A DNA stretch of 64,000 nt from Pseudorhizobium xiangyangii (GCF_020531965.1 NZ_JAJAWH010000016.1:1-64000), one strand, 5' to 3'; positions 32,013-41,256 are shown, counted from the first letter of the stretch. Numbers and translations: made by a program. The notes: a model not told the origin generated them from the sequence alone.

Positions 32013-32906
32013 TCATCTGCTGCCTGGCTTTGCCGTTCGCAGCCACGAGACGAGTTCCGCACGCTTCGCCAGAAGCCCCTTGTACTCCGCTTCTTGCGGC
32101 GTCATCGCTTCCAGCTGGTCGGCCATCGCAAGTGCCAGATCAGCGCCGTTCGGCCGGGCGAGTATCGCGGCCAGCGGATCGAGATAGATGCGGATGGTGA
32201 AGAGGATGTCGCCGGAGACCGGCAGCTTTCGCAGCGTCTGCCGTTCGATCCGAATGACGCCATCGGTCGGAGCTGCCCGCTCGACGTCCTCGGGCAACGA
32301 AGGCGTTGGATGGAAGAAGGCATGGCGCCAGTTGACCGACCAGTTCCACCGGACGACGAAGCGGTCGGGCGAGAGATTGTCGAACATCCGGCTGATCAGC
32401 CCGGCATTTCGACTGCCGCCATCAAAGCCCGGTACCGGGGAATGCACGTCGTCCAGCGACAGGCCGAACTTGTCGGCCAGGCGCCAGGAGGAGGGGAAGG
32501 CGAGAAAGGCGGCGGCAAGGCGCCAGCCATTTTCGCCCTTGCGCATCAGCACGAGGTCGTCCTGGACGAGCAGCGCTGCGCGCTGCAGCGGCGGTATTGC
32601 AGGGTCTGCCAGGTCCACCTCATGGCCCGCCATCCGCATGAGATCGCGGTGGCGGTGGTAAATATGCGCGTGCCGGTCCGGCAGATAGGCCGCCAGCAGA
32701 TCGAGGACCTCCTGCTGGGCCGCCTCGGTTCCCGGCTCCGCCCGGAAAACCCGCTCGCCATGTTCGGCCAGCAACCGATTTCGCTCGGCCAGTCGTTCTG
32801 CGAGTTCATCATCCGGCTCGATCCACCGGTCAGCATCCAGTTGCTGCAGTCCGATGGTGAACGGGGTGGAGGAGCCGTCATAGGGGGTGTAGGCGAGCTT
32901 GGTCAT
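32013..32906 (-). CDS. DUF3445 protein, haem-dependent oxidative N-demethylase-like
   Basis: 297 aa. PAS-like DUF3445 fold: YTPYDGSSTPFTIGLQQLD, YLPDRHAHIYHRH, LVQDDLVLMRKGENGWRLAAAFLAFPSSWRLADKFG, then VNWRHAFF and RIERQTLRKLP. Characterised relatives bind haem and oxidatively demethylate amines. A role on dimethylamine or similar substrates is inferred. GGA sits 6 nt before ATG 32906; 32909 is also possible. Follows the LysR gene on the same strand with a 48-nt gap. Confidence 0.82.
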   Translation of the reverse strand: MTKLAYTPYDGSSTPFTIGLQQLDADRWIEPDDELAERLAERNRLLAEHGERVFRAEPGTEAAQQEVLDLLAAYLPDRHAHIYHRHRDLMRMAGHEVDLADPAIPPLQRAALLVQDDLVLMRKGENGWRLAAAFLAFPSSWRLADKFGLSLDDVHSPVPGFDGGSRNAGLISRMFDNLSPDRFVVRWNWSVNWRHAFFHPTPSLPEDVERAAPTDGVIRIERQTLRKLPVSGDILFTIRIYLDPLAAILARPNGADLALAMADQLEAMTPQEAEYKGLLAKRAELVSWLRTAKPGSR

Positions 32907-32954
32907 CATCTTTCCACTGCGACGCCGTGACATGGCGCGGGGCCTTTCTCCTTG

Positions 32955-33845
32955 TCACCTGAACTGCCGGAGATGGTCAATGAGGGCCCGAAGTTTCGGC
33001 GCGGCGTTGCGGCGGCTCGGATAGTAGAGATAGAAGCCGGAAAAGCGGGGGCAAAATTCTTCCAGCAACGGCACGAGCTCTCCCCGCCTGATCGACGGGA
33101 GGAAGCTCTCCTCCATCCCGAATGTGATGCCGGCCCCGGCAACCGCCAGACGGATCATCAGCGCCATGTCGTTGGTGGTGACCTCCGGCTCGACCGCAAG
33201 GCTGAACTCCGCGCCGTTTTCGGAAAATTCCCAGCGGTAGGGCGCCATGCCCGGTGCCGACCGCCAGCCGATGCAGCGGCGGCGGGCCAGTTCGCGCGGA
33301 TGGCCAGGCATTCCGAAACGTTCGATATAGGTCGGCGAAGCGACGGCGAGTTGCCGCTGGTCGCCGGACACGGTGACTGCGATCATATCCTGTGCGATGA
33401 CCTCGCCGAGCCGGACGCCAGCATCATAGCCTTCCGCGACGATATCGAATTCCTCGTCGGTGACGGTGATGTCGAGCTGAACCTCCGGATTGGCCTCGGT
33501 GAAGGAAGCAAGCAGCGGGCCGGACAGGAAGCTCTCGGCGATGGACGAGACCGCCAGCCGCAACTGCCCACGAGGAACGCCACGCAGATCACGTGTCGCG
33601 TCGATCGCTGCAGTCATGTCCAGCAGCGCCGGTGCGACATCGCGGTAGAGGCGTTCACCGGCTTCCGTCAGGCTGACGCTGCGGGTGGTGCGCTGTACCA
33701 GGGCGATGCCCATCGCCTCCTCCAGACGCCGTATCGACTGGCTGACTGCTGAGCGGGTCACGCCCATGCGATCCGCCGCCGCCCGGAAACTCTTCTCCTG
33801 CGCCACCAAGGCGAAGATCGCGAGCGCGTTCAGGTCCGTGTTCAT
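32955..33845 (-). CDS. LysR family transcriptional regulator
   Basis: 296 aa. N-terminal winged HTH (about 3-62: NALAIFALVAQEKSFRAAADRMGVTRSAVSQSIRRLEE) and a LysR substrate-binding domain (90-295). Resembles the CrgA/PtxR-like branch often found divergent from SDR or quinone-reductase genes. No Shine-Dalgarno is visible before ATG 33845. Divergent from the SDR gene, with a 119-nt intergenic region that likely holds its T-N11-A sites; it probably controls the SDR/NTF2-like/Atu4866 cluster. Confidence 0.92.
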   Translation of the reverse strand: MNTDLNALAIFALVAQEKSFRAAADRMGVTRSAVSQSIRRLEEAMGIALVQRTTRSVSLTEAGERLYRDVAPALLDMTAAIDATRDLRGVPRGQLRLAVSSIAESFLSGPLLASFTEANPEVQLDITVTDEEFDIVAEGYDAGVRLGEVIAQDMIAVTVSGDQRQLAVASPTYIERFGMPGHPRELARRRCIGWRSAPGMAPYRWEFSENGAEFSLAVEPEVTTNDMALMIRLAVAGAGITFGMEESFLPSIRRGELVPLLEEFCPRFSGFYLYYPSRRNAAPKLRALIDHLRQFR

Positions 33846-33964
33846 TGGTTAGTAATTCTTTCCAATTTGTAAAGCAGATGGGCGGTTATCGTAACAATGC
33901 TTCGGATCTACCTTCCTGGCAACCGCAAAAAAATGCGGTGTGACAGTCAAAAAAGGAGATCCAC

Positions 33965-34693
33965 ATGCCGATGGACAAGGTCGTACTCATCACCGGCGCA
34001 TCAAGCGGAATAGGCGCGGGCATTGCCCGTGAGCTGGCAAGCGCCGGTGCGACGCTGGCGCTCGGCGCCCGCCGCACTGATCGGCTCGATGCGCTGGCAG
34101 GAGAAATCCGCGCCATGGGCGGCAAGGTAATGACCCGAAGGCTTGACGTGACGGATCGCGCCGATGTCTCCGCGTTTGCCGAGGCTGCACGGCAGGAGTT
34201 CGGGCGGGTCGATGTGATCGTCAACAATGCCGGCATCATGCCGCTGTCGCTCATGGCCTCGCTCAAGGTGGACGAATGGGACCGCATGATCGACGTCAAC
34301 ATCAAGGGCGTGCTCTACGGCATCGCCGCCGTCCTGCCGGACATGACGAAGCGCGGTTCCGGCCAGATCATCAACATCGCCTCTATCGGCGCCCTCAACG
34401 TCTCGCCGACAGCCGCTGTCTATTGCGCCACAAAATACGCTGTCCGGGCAATTTCCGACGGGCTCAGGCAGGAGAACGAAAAGCTGCGTGTCACCTGTAT
34501 CCATCCCGGCGTGGTGGAAAGTGAACTGGCCGACACGATTACCGATCCGGTTGCTGCGGCAGGCATGAAAGCCTATCGCGCCATCGCCCTGCAGCCCGAT
34601 GCCATCGGTCGCGCCGTACGCTTTGCCATCGAGCAGCCGGAGGACGTCGATGTGAACGAGATCGTCGTCCGCCCGACCAGAACGCCACACTGA
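33965..34693 (+). CDS. Short-chain dehydrogenase/reductase (SDR)
   Basis: 242 aa classical SDR. Cofactor motif TGASSGIGAGIA at 10-21, NNAG at 87-90, catalytic Ser140, Tyr153 and Lys157. The Arg after the second strand (GARRTDR) suggests NADP preference. AGGAG lies 6 nt before ATG. First gene of a rightward cluster regulated in all likelihood by the divergent LysR. The substrate is unknown; this YdfG/serine-3-dehydrogenase-like group often reduces short carbonyls. Confidence 0.93.
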   Translation: MPMDKVVLITGASSGIGAGIARELASAGATLALGARRTDRLDALAGEIRAMGGKVMTRRLDVTDRADVSAFAEAARQEFGRVDVIVNNAGIMPLSLMASLKVDEWDRMIDVNIKGVLYGIAAVLPDMTKRGSGQIINIASIGALNVSPTAAVYCATKYAVRAISDGLRQENEKLRVTCIHPGVVESELADTITDPVAAAGMKAYRAIALQPDAIGRAVRFAIEQPEDVDVNEIVVRPTRTPH

Positions 34694-34748
34694 GGAGCAG
34701 GCCGGTTTCGTCTGCCTTGGATAATCTCTCAACGAAAGGAATGACCGA

Positions 34749-35258
34749 ATGACTCAAGCTTTCATCAGCGGCAGGAAGCTGCTTGTCGCCTTGGCATTTG
34801 TCGCGAGCATCACCTCGGCACAAGCCAATACCGCCAACCCTGATACCGACACCGAGGCTCGGAACGAAGCCATCGTGCGCGACGCGTTCGAGGCATGGGC
34901 TGCGGGCGGAAGCGTTTTCGAGCTTCTCTCGCCGGACATCGTCTGGACCATCCATGGGTCCGGCCCGATCGCCGCCACCCACAACGGCATCGAAGAGTTT
35001 GTCGAGCGGGGGGCCGTTCCGATCGTCAGCCGCCTGACCAAGCCGCTCATGCCGGACGTTCACAACATCTGGGCCGTCGATGATACGGTGATCATCCGCT
35101 TCGACGCATCATCCACGACGACATCCGGAAATCCATACAGCAACCGATACCTATGGATATTCCGGATGGAAAACGGAGCTGTCGTGAAGGCTGAGGCGTT
35201 TCTCGATCTGGTCGCCTATCAGGACGTTCTCGACAACAACGAGCCCCGGGTCCAGTAG
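34749..35258 (+). CDS. Exported SnoaL/NTF2-like protein
   Basis: 169 aa. Signal peptide (about 1-26, ending AQA), then one SnoaL-like fold: EAIVRDAFEAWAAGGSVFELLSPDIVWTIHGSG and NPYSNRYLWIFRMENGAVVKAEAFLD. Such folds act as small isomerases, hydratases or binding proteins. A 55-nt gap after the SDR gene and AAAGGA ahead of the ATG suggest cotranscription. Periplasmic, function unknown. Confidence 0.85.
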   Translation: MTQAFISGRKLLVALAFVASITSAQANTANPDTDTEARNEAIVRDAFEAWAAGGSVFELLSPDIVWTIHGSGPIAATHNGIEEFVERGAVPIVSRLTKPLMPDVHNIWAVDDTVIIRFDASSTTTSGNPYSNRYLWIFRMENGAVVKAEAFLDLVAYQDVLDNNEPRVQ

Positions 35259-35372
35259 CCCCCCGCAGTTTCACATCCTGCCGCTTGCTTGACACGGCGG
35301 CAGGGTAATTGTGCGCCCGCCCGCCGGCTACCGCGCAATCCAGTACAATCAATGTCCAGAAGGAACCCGACC

Positions 35373-35687
35373 ATGCAGCGTCTATTCGCGGCCGCCATGA
35401 CCGTTTTGCTTTTAGGCCTGTCCGTGAAAGCTGAAACTCAATTGCAAAATAACCACCCGTATCTCGGCATGTGGGTGACCGGGGACGGTCACGTGCGGCA
35501 GGAGTTGCTGCCCAGCGGCCGTTATGACGAAGCGCGGGGCAACCGCAGACACGCCTATCAGGGGCGCTACGAAGTGGCCGGGGATCACATCGAATACTGG
35601 GACGATACCGGCTTCACCGCCGATGGTGACTTCGTCGGCGCCAATACGCTGCACCACGGCGGCATGGTGTTCTACCGGGAGAAGTAG
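35373..35687 (+). CDS. Atu4866-domain protein, exported
   Basis: 104 aa. Signal peptide (about 1-20), then the small beta-rich Atu4866 domain: HPYLGMWVTGDGHVRQELLP, GRYDEARG, YQGRYEVAGDHIEYWDDTGFTADGDF, ending FYREK. The family was defined from Agrobacterium and has a lipocalin-like look. ATG 35373 has AAGGA about 8 nt upstream; the longer frame is not used. Third gene after the SDR and NTF2-like genes; its frequent company with such genes suggests a shared small-molecule detoxification role, unproven. Confidence 0.85.
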   Translation: MQRLFAAAMTVLLLGLSVKAETQLQNNHPYLGMWVTGDGHVRQELLPSGRYDEARGNRRHAYQGRYEVAGDHIEYWDDTGFTADGDFVGANTLHHGGMVFYREK

Positions 35688-35694
35688 AACCGGC

Positions 35695-36357
35695 CTATGC
35701 CTCGATCAGTTCTGCGCGGATCAGCCCGCGCAGGGAATTTCCGACGAAGAGGTTTCTCCCCGCAAGATCTTCCGGCTTCACGAGGCCGGACCTTGCGCGG
35801 CCCGCGCGGATGAGGTCGGCGCGCAGGATCCCCGGCAGGAGCCCGCAGGAGATCGGCGGGGTTATCAGCGAACCGTCGGCCTGTTCGACAAAGACATTGG
35901 TGATCGTCCCCTCACAGATCTCGCCGCGTTCGTTAAGCAGCAGCACTTCGTCCGCGTCCTCGGCCGGAAACTCGGCGCGGGCAGCTTCGTAGACTTCGCG
36001 TCGGGAGATCTTGTGGCGGTACATGGGGTCGTCGGAGGAAAGTCTCGTTTCTGCTATGCGCAGTCGCCAGACGGTGTCCTCGGCAAGTGGCGTGAACGGT
36101 GTCGTGGTGATCTCGACCTTGCCGCGAAAGCTCATCACCAACCGGACCCGTAGCGCGGCCTCGCCCAGGGCTGCGGCCTCCAACTGCTCCATAAGGTCGG
36201 GTGGCGCGGCGCGAAAGCCGAGCGCATCGGCAGATCGGTGCAGCCGGCGGATGTGCTGCTCGATGCGCAAGAAACCCGTGCCGGGTTCCCAGCGCATGGT
36301 CTCGATCAGCGAGAGATCTCCTGACTGTTTAGCGCGAACCGCGCTTTGAGAAGACAT
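35695..36357 (-). CDS. Aminodeoxychorismate lyase-like (class IV aminotransferase fold)
   Basis: 220 aa PLP fold-type IV. LIETMRWEPGTGFLRIEQHIRRL at the start, the PLP-Lys in MYRHKISRREVYE, and LNERGEICEGTITNVFVE. With PabB directly upstream, the job is release of pyruvate from 4-amino-4-deoxychorismate to give p-aminobenzoate for folate. Its ATG lies 52 nt inside pabB in another frame, so translation is likely coupled. The ORF ends 8 nt from the convergent Atu4866 gene. Confidence 0.85.
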   Translation of the reverse strand: MSSQSAVRAKQSGDLSLIETMRWEPGTGFLRIEQHIRRLHRSADALGFRAAPPDLMEQLEAAALGEAALRVRLVMSFRGKVEITTTPFTPLAEDTVWRLRIAETRLSSDDPMYRHKISRREVYEAARAEFPAEDADEVLLLNERGEICEGTITNVFVEQADGSLITPPISCGLLPGILRADLIRAGRARSGLVKPEDLAGRNLFVGNSLRGLIRAELIEA

Positions 36358-37466
36358 TCTTCGTATTCCGCCTCGGCATTAGAATCGAACACGATCCCCC
36401 CGCCGACATTGAAGACTGCTCGCCCATCATTGAAAAGGGCCAACGTGCGGATGGCCACCGAAAAACGCATCGGACCCTGCGGGTCGCACCAGCCGATAGC
36501 CCCGCAATAGACGTCGCGCGGGCTGGTTTCGAGCTCGGCAAGCGCACGCATCGCCCACATTTTCGGTGCGCCGGTGACCGAGCCGCAAGGGAAAAGCGCC
36601 CGGAATATTTCGGGAAGGCCGATATTGTCGAGGAGCTTTGCCCGGACGTGGCTGACCATCTGGTGGACGGTCGGGTAGGTTTCGATCTCGAAGAGTTTCG
36701 GGACCGACAGCGATCCTACCTCGCTGATCGCCGAGATGTCGTTGCGCAGGAGATCGACGATCATGCGGTTTTCCGCCTGCGTTTTTTCGTCCGCAAGCAT
36801 GCCGGCGATGATCGCCTCGTCTTCGACCGGGTTTGCGCCGCGCGCCGCGGTTCCCTTCATCGGATGGGTTTCGATCCAGCCATCGGAACCGACCTCAAAG
36901 AAGAGTTCGGGCGAACGCGACAGGATCACAGGGCCGCCGAGATCGATCAGGGCGCCGTAATGGACCGGCTGGCGCTCGACGAGCGACCAGAAGGCGGCAT
37001 GCGGATCGCCGTTCCAGCGGGCGGTGATCGGCATGGTCAGGTTGGCCTGATAGAAATCGCCGCGACGCAGGTGGTCATGCACCCGCTCGAAACGATTGCG
37101 GTAGGCGGGAAAATCCCATGCTGCGTGCGGATCGGTGAGGAACGGTTCGGTCTCGATCGCTTCAGGCGGTATCGCCAACGGACTGTCGGCGGCTGCCGGG
37201 CCATCGAAAATGCCCATGGCGATCAGCGGCGTCTCGCGGTTGTCGACGATCAGCGCGCGCAGCTTGTCTTCGAAGACATGGCCCGCCTCGTAGGAAACAT
37301 AGCCGGCCAGCCAGAAGCCATTCCGCCGGGCCTGCTCCAGTCGTTCAAGGGCAGGCAGGATCTCGTCGGCGGTCCTTGCTAACACGATGTCGCGGGGATG
37401 GCCAAACAGCAGACTCTCTTGCCGTTTGTCGTCGCGGAAAAGGGCGTAGGGGGCGGGCATTTGCAT
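36306..37466 (-). CDS. pabB: Aminodeoxychorismate synthase component I
   Basis: 386 aa. Chorismate-binding enzyme; the covalent-catalysis Lys is in HPMKGTAARG, the PabB form of the motif (PIKGT). Also ENRMIVDLLRND, FPCGSVTGAPK and FNVGGGIVFDSNAEAEYEE. Starts: ATG 37466, ATG 37460 or TTG 37484 with a GGCGGAG upstream; not settled. 3' end overlaps the pabC-like gene by 52 nt. A RIME-like palindrome lies just upstream. Confidence 0.9.
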   Translation of the reverse strand: MQMPAPYALFRDDKRQESLLFGHPRDIVLARTADEILPALERLEQARRNGFWLAGYVSYEAGHVFEDKLRALIVDNRETPLIAMGIFDGPAAADSPLAIPPEAIETEPFLTDPHAAWDFPAYRNRFERVHDHLRRGDFYQANLTMPITARWNGDPHAAFWSLVERQPVHYGALIDLGGPVILSRSPELFFEVGSDGWIETHPMKGTAARGANPVEDEAIIAGMLADEKTQAENRMIVDLLRNDISAISEVGSLSVPKLFEIETYPTVHQMVSHVRAKLLDNIGLPEIFRALFPCGSVTGAPKMWAMRALAELETSPRDVYCGAIGWCDPQGPMRFSVAIRTLALFNDGRAVFNVGGGIVFDSNAEAEYEECLLKARFALNSQEISR

Positions 37467-37521
37467 CTGTATTTCGGTGTCCAACTCTCCGCCGGTCGCA
37501 AAGTGGTCTCTCTTAGCCTAG

Positions 37522-37652
37522 ACCCCCTCTGGCCTGCCGGCCATCTCCCCCACAAGGGGGAGAAGATTCGCGGCAATCCACTGCCCAGATTGCATCCCGA
37601 TCGAATTTCGGAGCAGCGGCTGGGTTAAGCCCTCCCCCTTGTGGGGAGGGTG
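37522..37652. repeat. RIME-like rhizobial intergenic repeat
   Basis: Starts with CCCCCTCTGGCCTGCCGGCC and ATCTCCCCCACAAGGGGGAGA and ends with CCCTCCCCCTTGTGGGGAGGG, two palindromes facing each other about 80 nt apart. This matches the consensus I recall for Rhizobium intergenic mosaic elements. It fills the gap between pepF and pabB. Confidence 0.75.
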
Positions 37653-37655
37653 GGA

Positions 37656-39506
37656 TCACGCCTTGTCCAGAGCTTCCAGTTCGTCGATCAGCCCCTCGAT
37701 CATCGAAAGTCCCTTCGACCAGAAGGACGGATCGGTGGCATCCAGGCCGAAAGGCTTCAGCAGCTCCGAGTGATGCTTGGTGCCGCCCGCTTTCAGAAGT
37801 TCGAAATACTTCTCCTGGAAGCCCGGATCGGCTTGCTGGTAGACGGCATAGAGGGAGTTTACCAGGCAGTCGCCGAAGGCATAGGCGTAGACGTAGAAGG
37901 GTGAGTGGATGAAGTGGGGGATGTAGGTCCACCAGCTCTCATAGCCCTCAAAGATGCGGATGGCCGGGCCGAGGCTCTCCGACTGGATCGAAAGCCACAG
38001 CTCGCCGATCTGCTCAGCGGTAAGCTCGCCTTCCTTGCGGGCGGTGTGAAGCTTGCGCTCGAACTCATAGAAGGCGATCTGGCGCACGACCGTGTTGATC
38101 ATGTCCTCCACCTTCTGGGCAAGCATGGCCTTGCGCTCCTTGCTGTCCTTCGTCTTGTCGAGAAGGGCGCGGAAGGTCAGCATTTCGCCGAAGACGGATG
38201 CCGTTTCCGCCAGCGTCAGCGGCGTCTGGCACATCAGCGCGCCTTGGCCGCCGGCCAGAACCTGGTGGACGCCGTGCCCGAGTTCGTGGGCGAGCGTCAT
38301 CACGTCGCGAGGCTTGCCCAGGTAGTTGACGAGCACATAGGGGTGCGCCGAGGGAACCGTCGGATGGGCGAAGGCGCCGGGCGCCTTGCCCGGGCGGACA
38401 GGCGCGTCGATCCATTCCTCATCGAAGAAGCGGCCGGCGATCTGCGCCATTTCGGGCGCAAACCCGGCATAGGCGGACAGCACGGTTTCCCGGGCGGCGT
38501 TCCACGAGATCAGCGCATTCGGCGTTTCCGGCAGCGGCGCGTTGCGGTCCCAGAAGTTCATCTGGTCCATTCCGAGCCACTTCGCCTTCATCTTGTAGTA
38601 GCGGTGCGACAGGCGGGGATAGGCTTCCCTGACGGCAGCGGCGAGCGCATCGACGACTTCGCGTTCGACACGGTTGGCCAGATGCCGCGAGTCGGCGATG
38701 TCCTCGAAGCCACGCCAGCGATCGGCGATTTCCTTGTCCTTGGCGAGCGTGTTGGTGATCAGCGTGAAGACGCGGATATTCTGCTGGAAGGTTTCAGACA
38801 GCGCTTTCGCGGCCTTGGCACGCAGCGTTTCGTCGCGCTCCTGCAGCATGTTGAGGGTGATCTCCAGCGGCAATTTCTTGCCGTCCACCTCGAAGCGCAG
38901 TTCCGACATCGTCTCGTCGAACAGCCGGTTGAATGCGGCCGCACTGGTCATCGACTTTTCAAGGAAGAGCTGCTCCAGCTTGTCGTCGAGCTGGAAGGGC
39001 TTGTCCTTGCGCAGGTCGATGATCCAGGGGCCGTAGTGCGCCGCTTGCGGGTCGTTATCGAGGCAGGCGTCGATCACGCCGTCGTCGATGCGGTTGAGTT
39101 CGAGCGCGAAGAACAGCAGATGCGCGGAGAGATCGGTCAGTTTCGACTGCACGTCGCCATAGAACTTGCCGTTCTCGGGGCTGGACGTATCGGAGAAATA
39201 GGTGAGGCCCGCAAAGGAGCCAATCTTGCCGAGCAGGTCCTCCAGCACCTCGAAATCGGCAAGCGCCTGACCCAGCCCCTCGGCACCCGTCTTCCCGGTG
39301 GCTGCGGCGAGCTTGCCCTTCCATTTTGCCTCGAATTCCTTCGAAAGGACCGTGGCTCTTTCCATGTCGGCCTTGAATTCAGGCGCATCCCTGGCGGGGT
39401 AAAGGTGTGAGAGCTTCCAGACAGGGAGAAGGCCGAGGGCTGCATCGTCGGCGGCGGGCTCGGCAGGGGATTGCGGGACCGGCGTGGCGGTTTGGAACAG
39501 ATGCAT
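37656..39506 (-). CDS. pepF: Oligoendopeptidase F family (M3) metallopeptidase
   Basis: 616 aa. Zinc motif HELGH near residue 405 with the downstream Glu in LAETASVFGEML, the M3 arrangement. Cytoplasmic; degrades short peptides. No signal peptide. Its 3' end lies within a few nt of the RIME-like repeat. Divergent from the sigma-54-type regulator across about 170 bp. Confidence 0.92.
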   Translation of the reverse strand: MHLFQTATPVPQSPAEPAADDAALGLLPVWKLSHLYPARDAPEFKADMERATVLSKEFEAKWKGKLAAATGKTGAEGLGQALADFEVLEDLLGKIGSFAGLTYFSDTSSPENGKFYGDVQSKLTDLSAHLLFFALELNRIDDGVIDACLDNDPQAAHYGPWIIDLRKDKPFQLDDKLEQLFLEKSMTSAAAFNRLFDETMSELRFEVDGKKLPLEITLNMLQERDETLRAKAAKALSETFQQNIRVFTLITNTLAKDKEIADRWRGFEDIADSRHLANRVEREVVDALAAAVREAYPRLSHRYYKMKAKWLGMDQMNFWDRNAPLPETPNALISWNAARETVLSAYAGFAPEMAQIAGRFFDEEWIDAPVRPGKAPGAFAHPTVPSAHPYVLVNYLGKPRDVMTLAHELGHGVHQVLAGGQGALMCQTPLTLAETASVFGEMLTFRALLDKTKDSKERKAMLAQKVEDMINTVVRQIAFYEFERKLHTARKEGELTAEQIGELWLSIQSESLGPAIRIFEGYESWWTYIPHFIHSPFYVYAYAFGDCLVNSLYAVYQQADPGFQEKYFELLKAGGTKHHSELLKPFGLDATDPSFWSKGLSMIEGLIDELEALDKA

Positions 39507-39678
39507 CGACCGTCTTCCTTATCGTTGTCTTTGTTGTCGCTCTGTTTTCCGCGCCAGCCGTTAAAATGCAAGCCTTTCTCAAAAGACGATGTTCAAGGCT
39601 TTCTGGCAAAACGGCCGACGTACCTGAGTACACGACCTAGCACTAGTTGGACATTATGAATGATGTCGGGAGCCGAGC

Positions 39679-41256
39679 ATGATTGCCCAAATCCTTGTTG
39701 TCGATGACGATCCGATTCAGCGCCGTTTGTTGAAAAACGCGCTCGAACGCAATGACCATGTCGTCCATCTTGCCGAGAACGGCCTGATCGGTCTGGAATT
39801 CCTTCAGCACGGCGGTGACCAGATCAACGTGATCGTCCTCGATCTGTTGATGCCGGAGATGGATGGACTGAGCTTCCTTCTCGCTATCCGCGAGGCGGGC
39901 ATCGAAACGCCGGTTATCGTTCAGACGGGGCAGGGCGGCATCGAGACCGTGGTGCAGGCGATGCGTGCCGGCGCCTTCGATTTCGTCGTCAAGCCGGTAT
40001 CGCCGGAGCGGATCGCAGCTTCCGTCAGCAATGCCCTGATGCTCGGTCGCAAGGAAGGCCGCGGCAAGACGGGACGCCGTTCGCGTTCAGGATCGACGAC
40101 GTTCAACGATATCGTCTCGGCGAGCCCGGACATGCTGCGGGTCATCGACCTCGCGCAGCGTGCGGCCCAATCGTCCATTCCCGTCGTTCTCGAAGGCGAG
40201 TCCGGCGTTGGCAAGGAACTCATCGCCCGCGCCATCCAGTCGGCGAGCGACCGGGCCGGAAAGCCCTTCATCACCGTCAACTGCGGTGCGATTCCCCATA
40301 ACCTCGTCGAGAGCGTGCTCTTCGGACACGAGAAGGGCGCTTTCGTCGGCGCGACCGATCGACACACCGGAAAGTTCGCAGAAGCGGATGGTGGCACGCT
40401 TTTCCTCGACGAAATCGGCAATCTGCCGCTCGACGTGCAGGTGAAGTTGCTGCGCGCCGTGCAGCAGGGCGAGATCGAAACGGTTGGCTCGGCAACGACC
40501 CAGAAGGTTGATGTGCGGCTGATTTCCGCGACCAACAAGGATCTCATCGAGGAGGTCCGGGAAGGCCGGTTCAGGGAAGACCTCTATTACAGACTGAATG
40601 TCTTCCCGATCACCATCCCGGCGCTGCGGCGTCGAAAGGAAGATATTCCGCATCTTGCACGCGTCTTCGCAGAACGTTTCTCGCACGAGCAGAAGCTGCC
40701 ACGGCCGGTTGCCGTCGGATCCGCGGCAATGGCCCTGCTTACCGCGCATGACTGGCCGGGCAACATTCGCGAGCTCGAGAACGCCATTTTCCGTGCCGTC
40801 GTGCTGGCGCAAACGGAGGAACTGTCGGACGCGGATTTCCCACAAATCGCCGCACAATTGCCGGAATTCCGGTCTGCCGAACTGCGTGCCGCAGCGGCCG
40901 TTTCCGCCGCGATTTCGCGGGCTCCGGAGACCCACCGCACGGTAACGTCACCGTTCAACCTGCCTGTGCCCGAGGGCTTTATCGGAATGCCGCTCCAGCC
41001 GCCGCGTCCCGATCCCCGCGCGCTACTGGCCGCAGCCTATCCGAGTTCCAGCAATGTGATCGTCAGCACCGATACGGCGGGCGAGGTCCGCAAACTCGCC
41101 GACGTGGAAGAGGAACTCATTCGTTTTGCACTGAAATTTTATCGCGGCCAGATGAGCCAGGTAGCACGCAAACTGGGGATAGGTCGCTCCACGCTATACC
41201 GCAAGCTGAAGGACTACGGCATCGATCCGGACAACCCGCTAAGGGAGGCCGCATGA
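39679..41256 (+). CDS. Sigma-54-type response regulator with altered GAFTGA loop (TacA-like)
   Basis: 525 aa. Receiver domain (1-120; D10/D11, phosphoacceptor D55), AAA+ domain (about 145-380; Walker A GESGVGKE 173-180, Walker B LFLDEIG 241-247, arginine finger region RLISATNKDL and FREDLYYRLNVFPI), a long Ala/Pro linker (about 390-465), and a Fis-type HTH at the C-terminus (MSQVARKLGIGRSTLYRKL). The sigma-54 contact loop reads GAFVGA (220-225) instead of GAFTGA. Domain order resembles TacA/NtrC. The cognate kinase is not in the window. Confidence 0.93.
   Translation: MIAQILVVDDDPIQRRLLKNALERNDHVVHLAENGLIGLEFLQHGGDQINVIVLDLLMPEMDGLSFLLAIREAGIETPVIVQTGQGGIETVVQAMRAGAFDFVVKPVSPERIAASVSNALMLGRKEGRGKTGRRSRSGSTTFNDIVSASPDMLRVIDLAQRAAQSSIPVVLEGESGVGKELIARAIQSASDRAGKPFITVNCGAIPHNLVESVLFGHEKGAFVGATDRHTGKFAEADGGTLFLDEIGNLPLDVQVKLLRAVQQGEIETVGSATTQKVDVRLISATNKDLIEEVREGRFREDLYYRLNVFPITIPALRRRKEDIPHLARVFAERFSHEQKLPRPVAVGSAAMALLTAHDWPGNIRELENAIFRAVVLAQTEELSDADFPQIAAQLPEFRSAELRAAAAVSAAISRAPETHRTVTSPFNLPVPEGFIGMPLQPPRPDPRALLAAAYPSSSNVIVSTDTAGEVRKLADVEEELIRFALKFYRGQMSQVARKLGIGRSTLYRKLKDYGIDPDNPLREAA

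Noticed and set aside
37905-39410. 501-codon frame antisense to pepF
   Set aside because: Shadow of oligoendopeptidase F.
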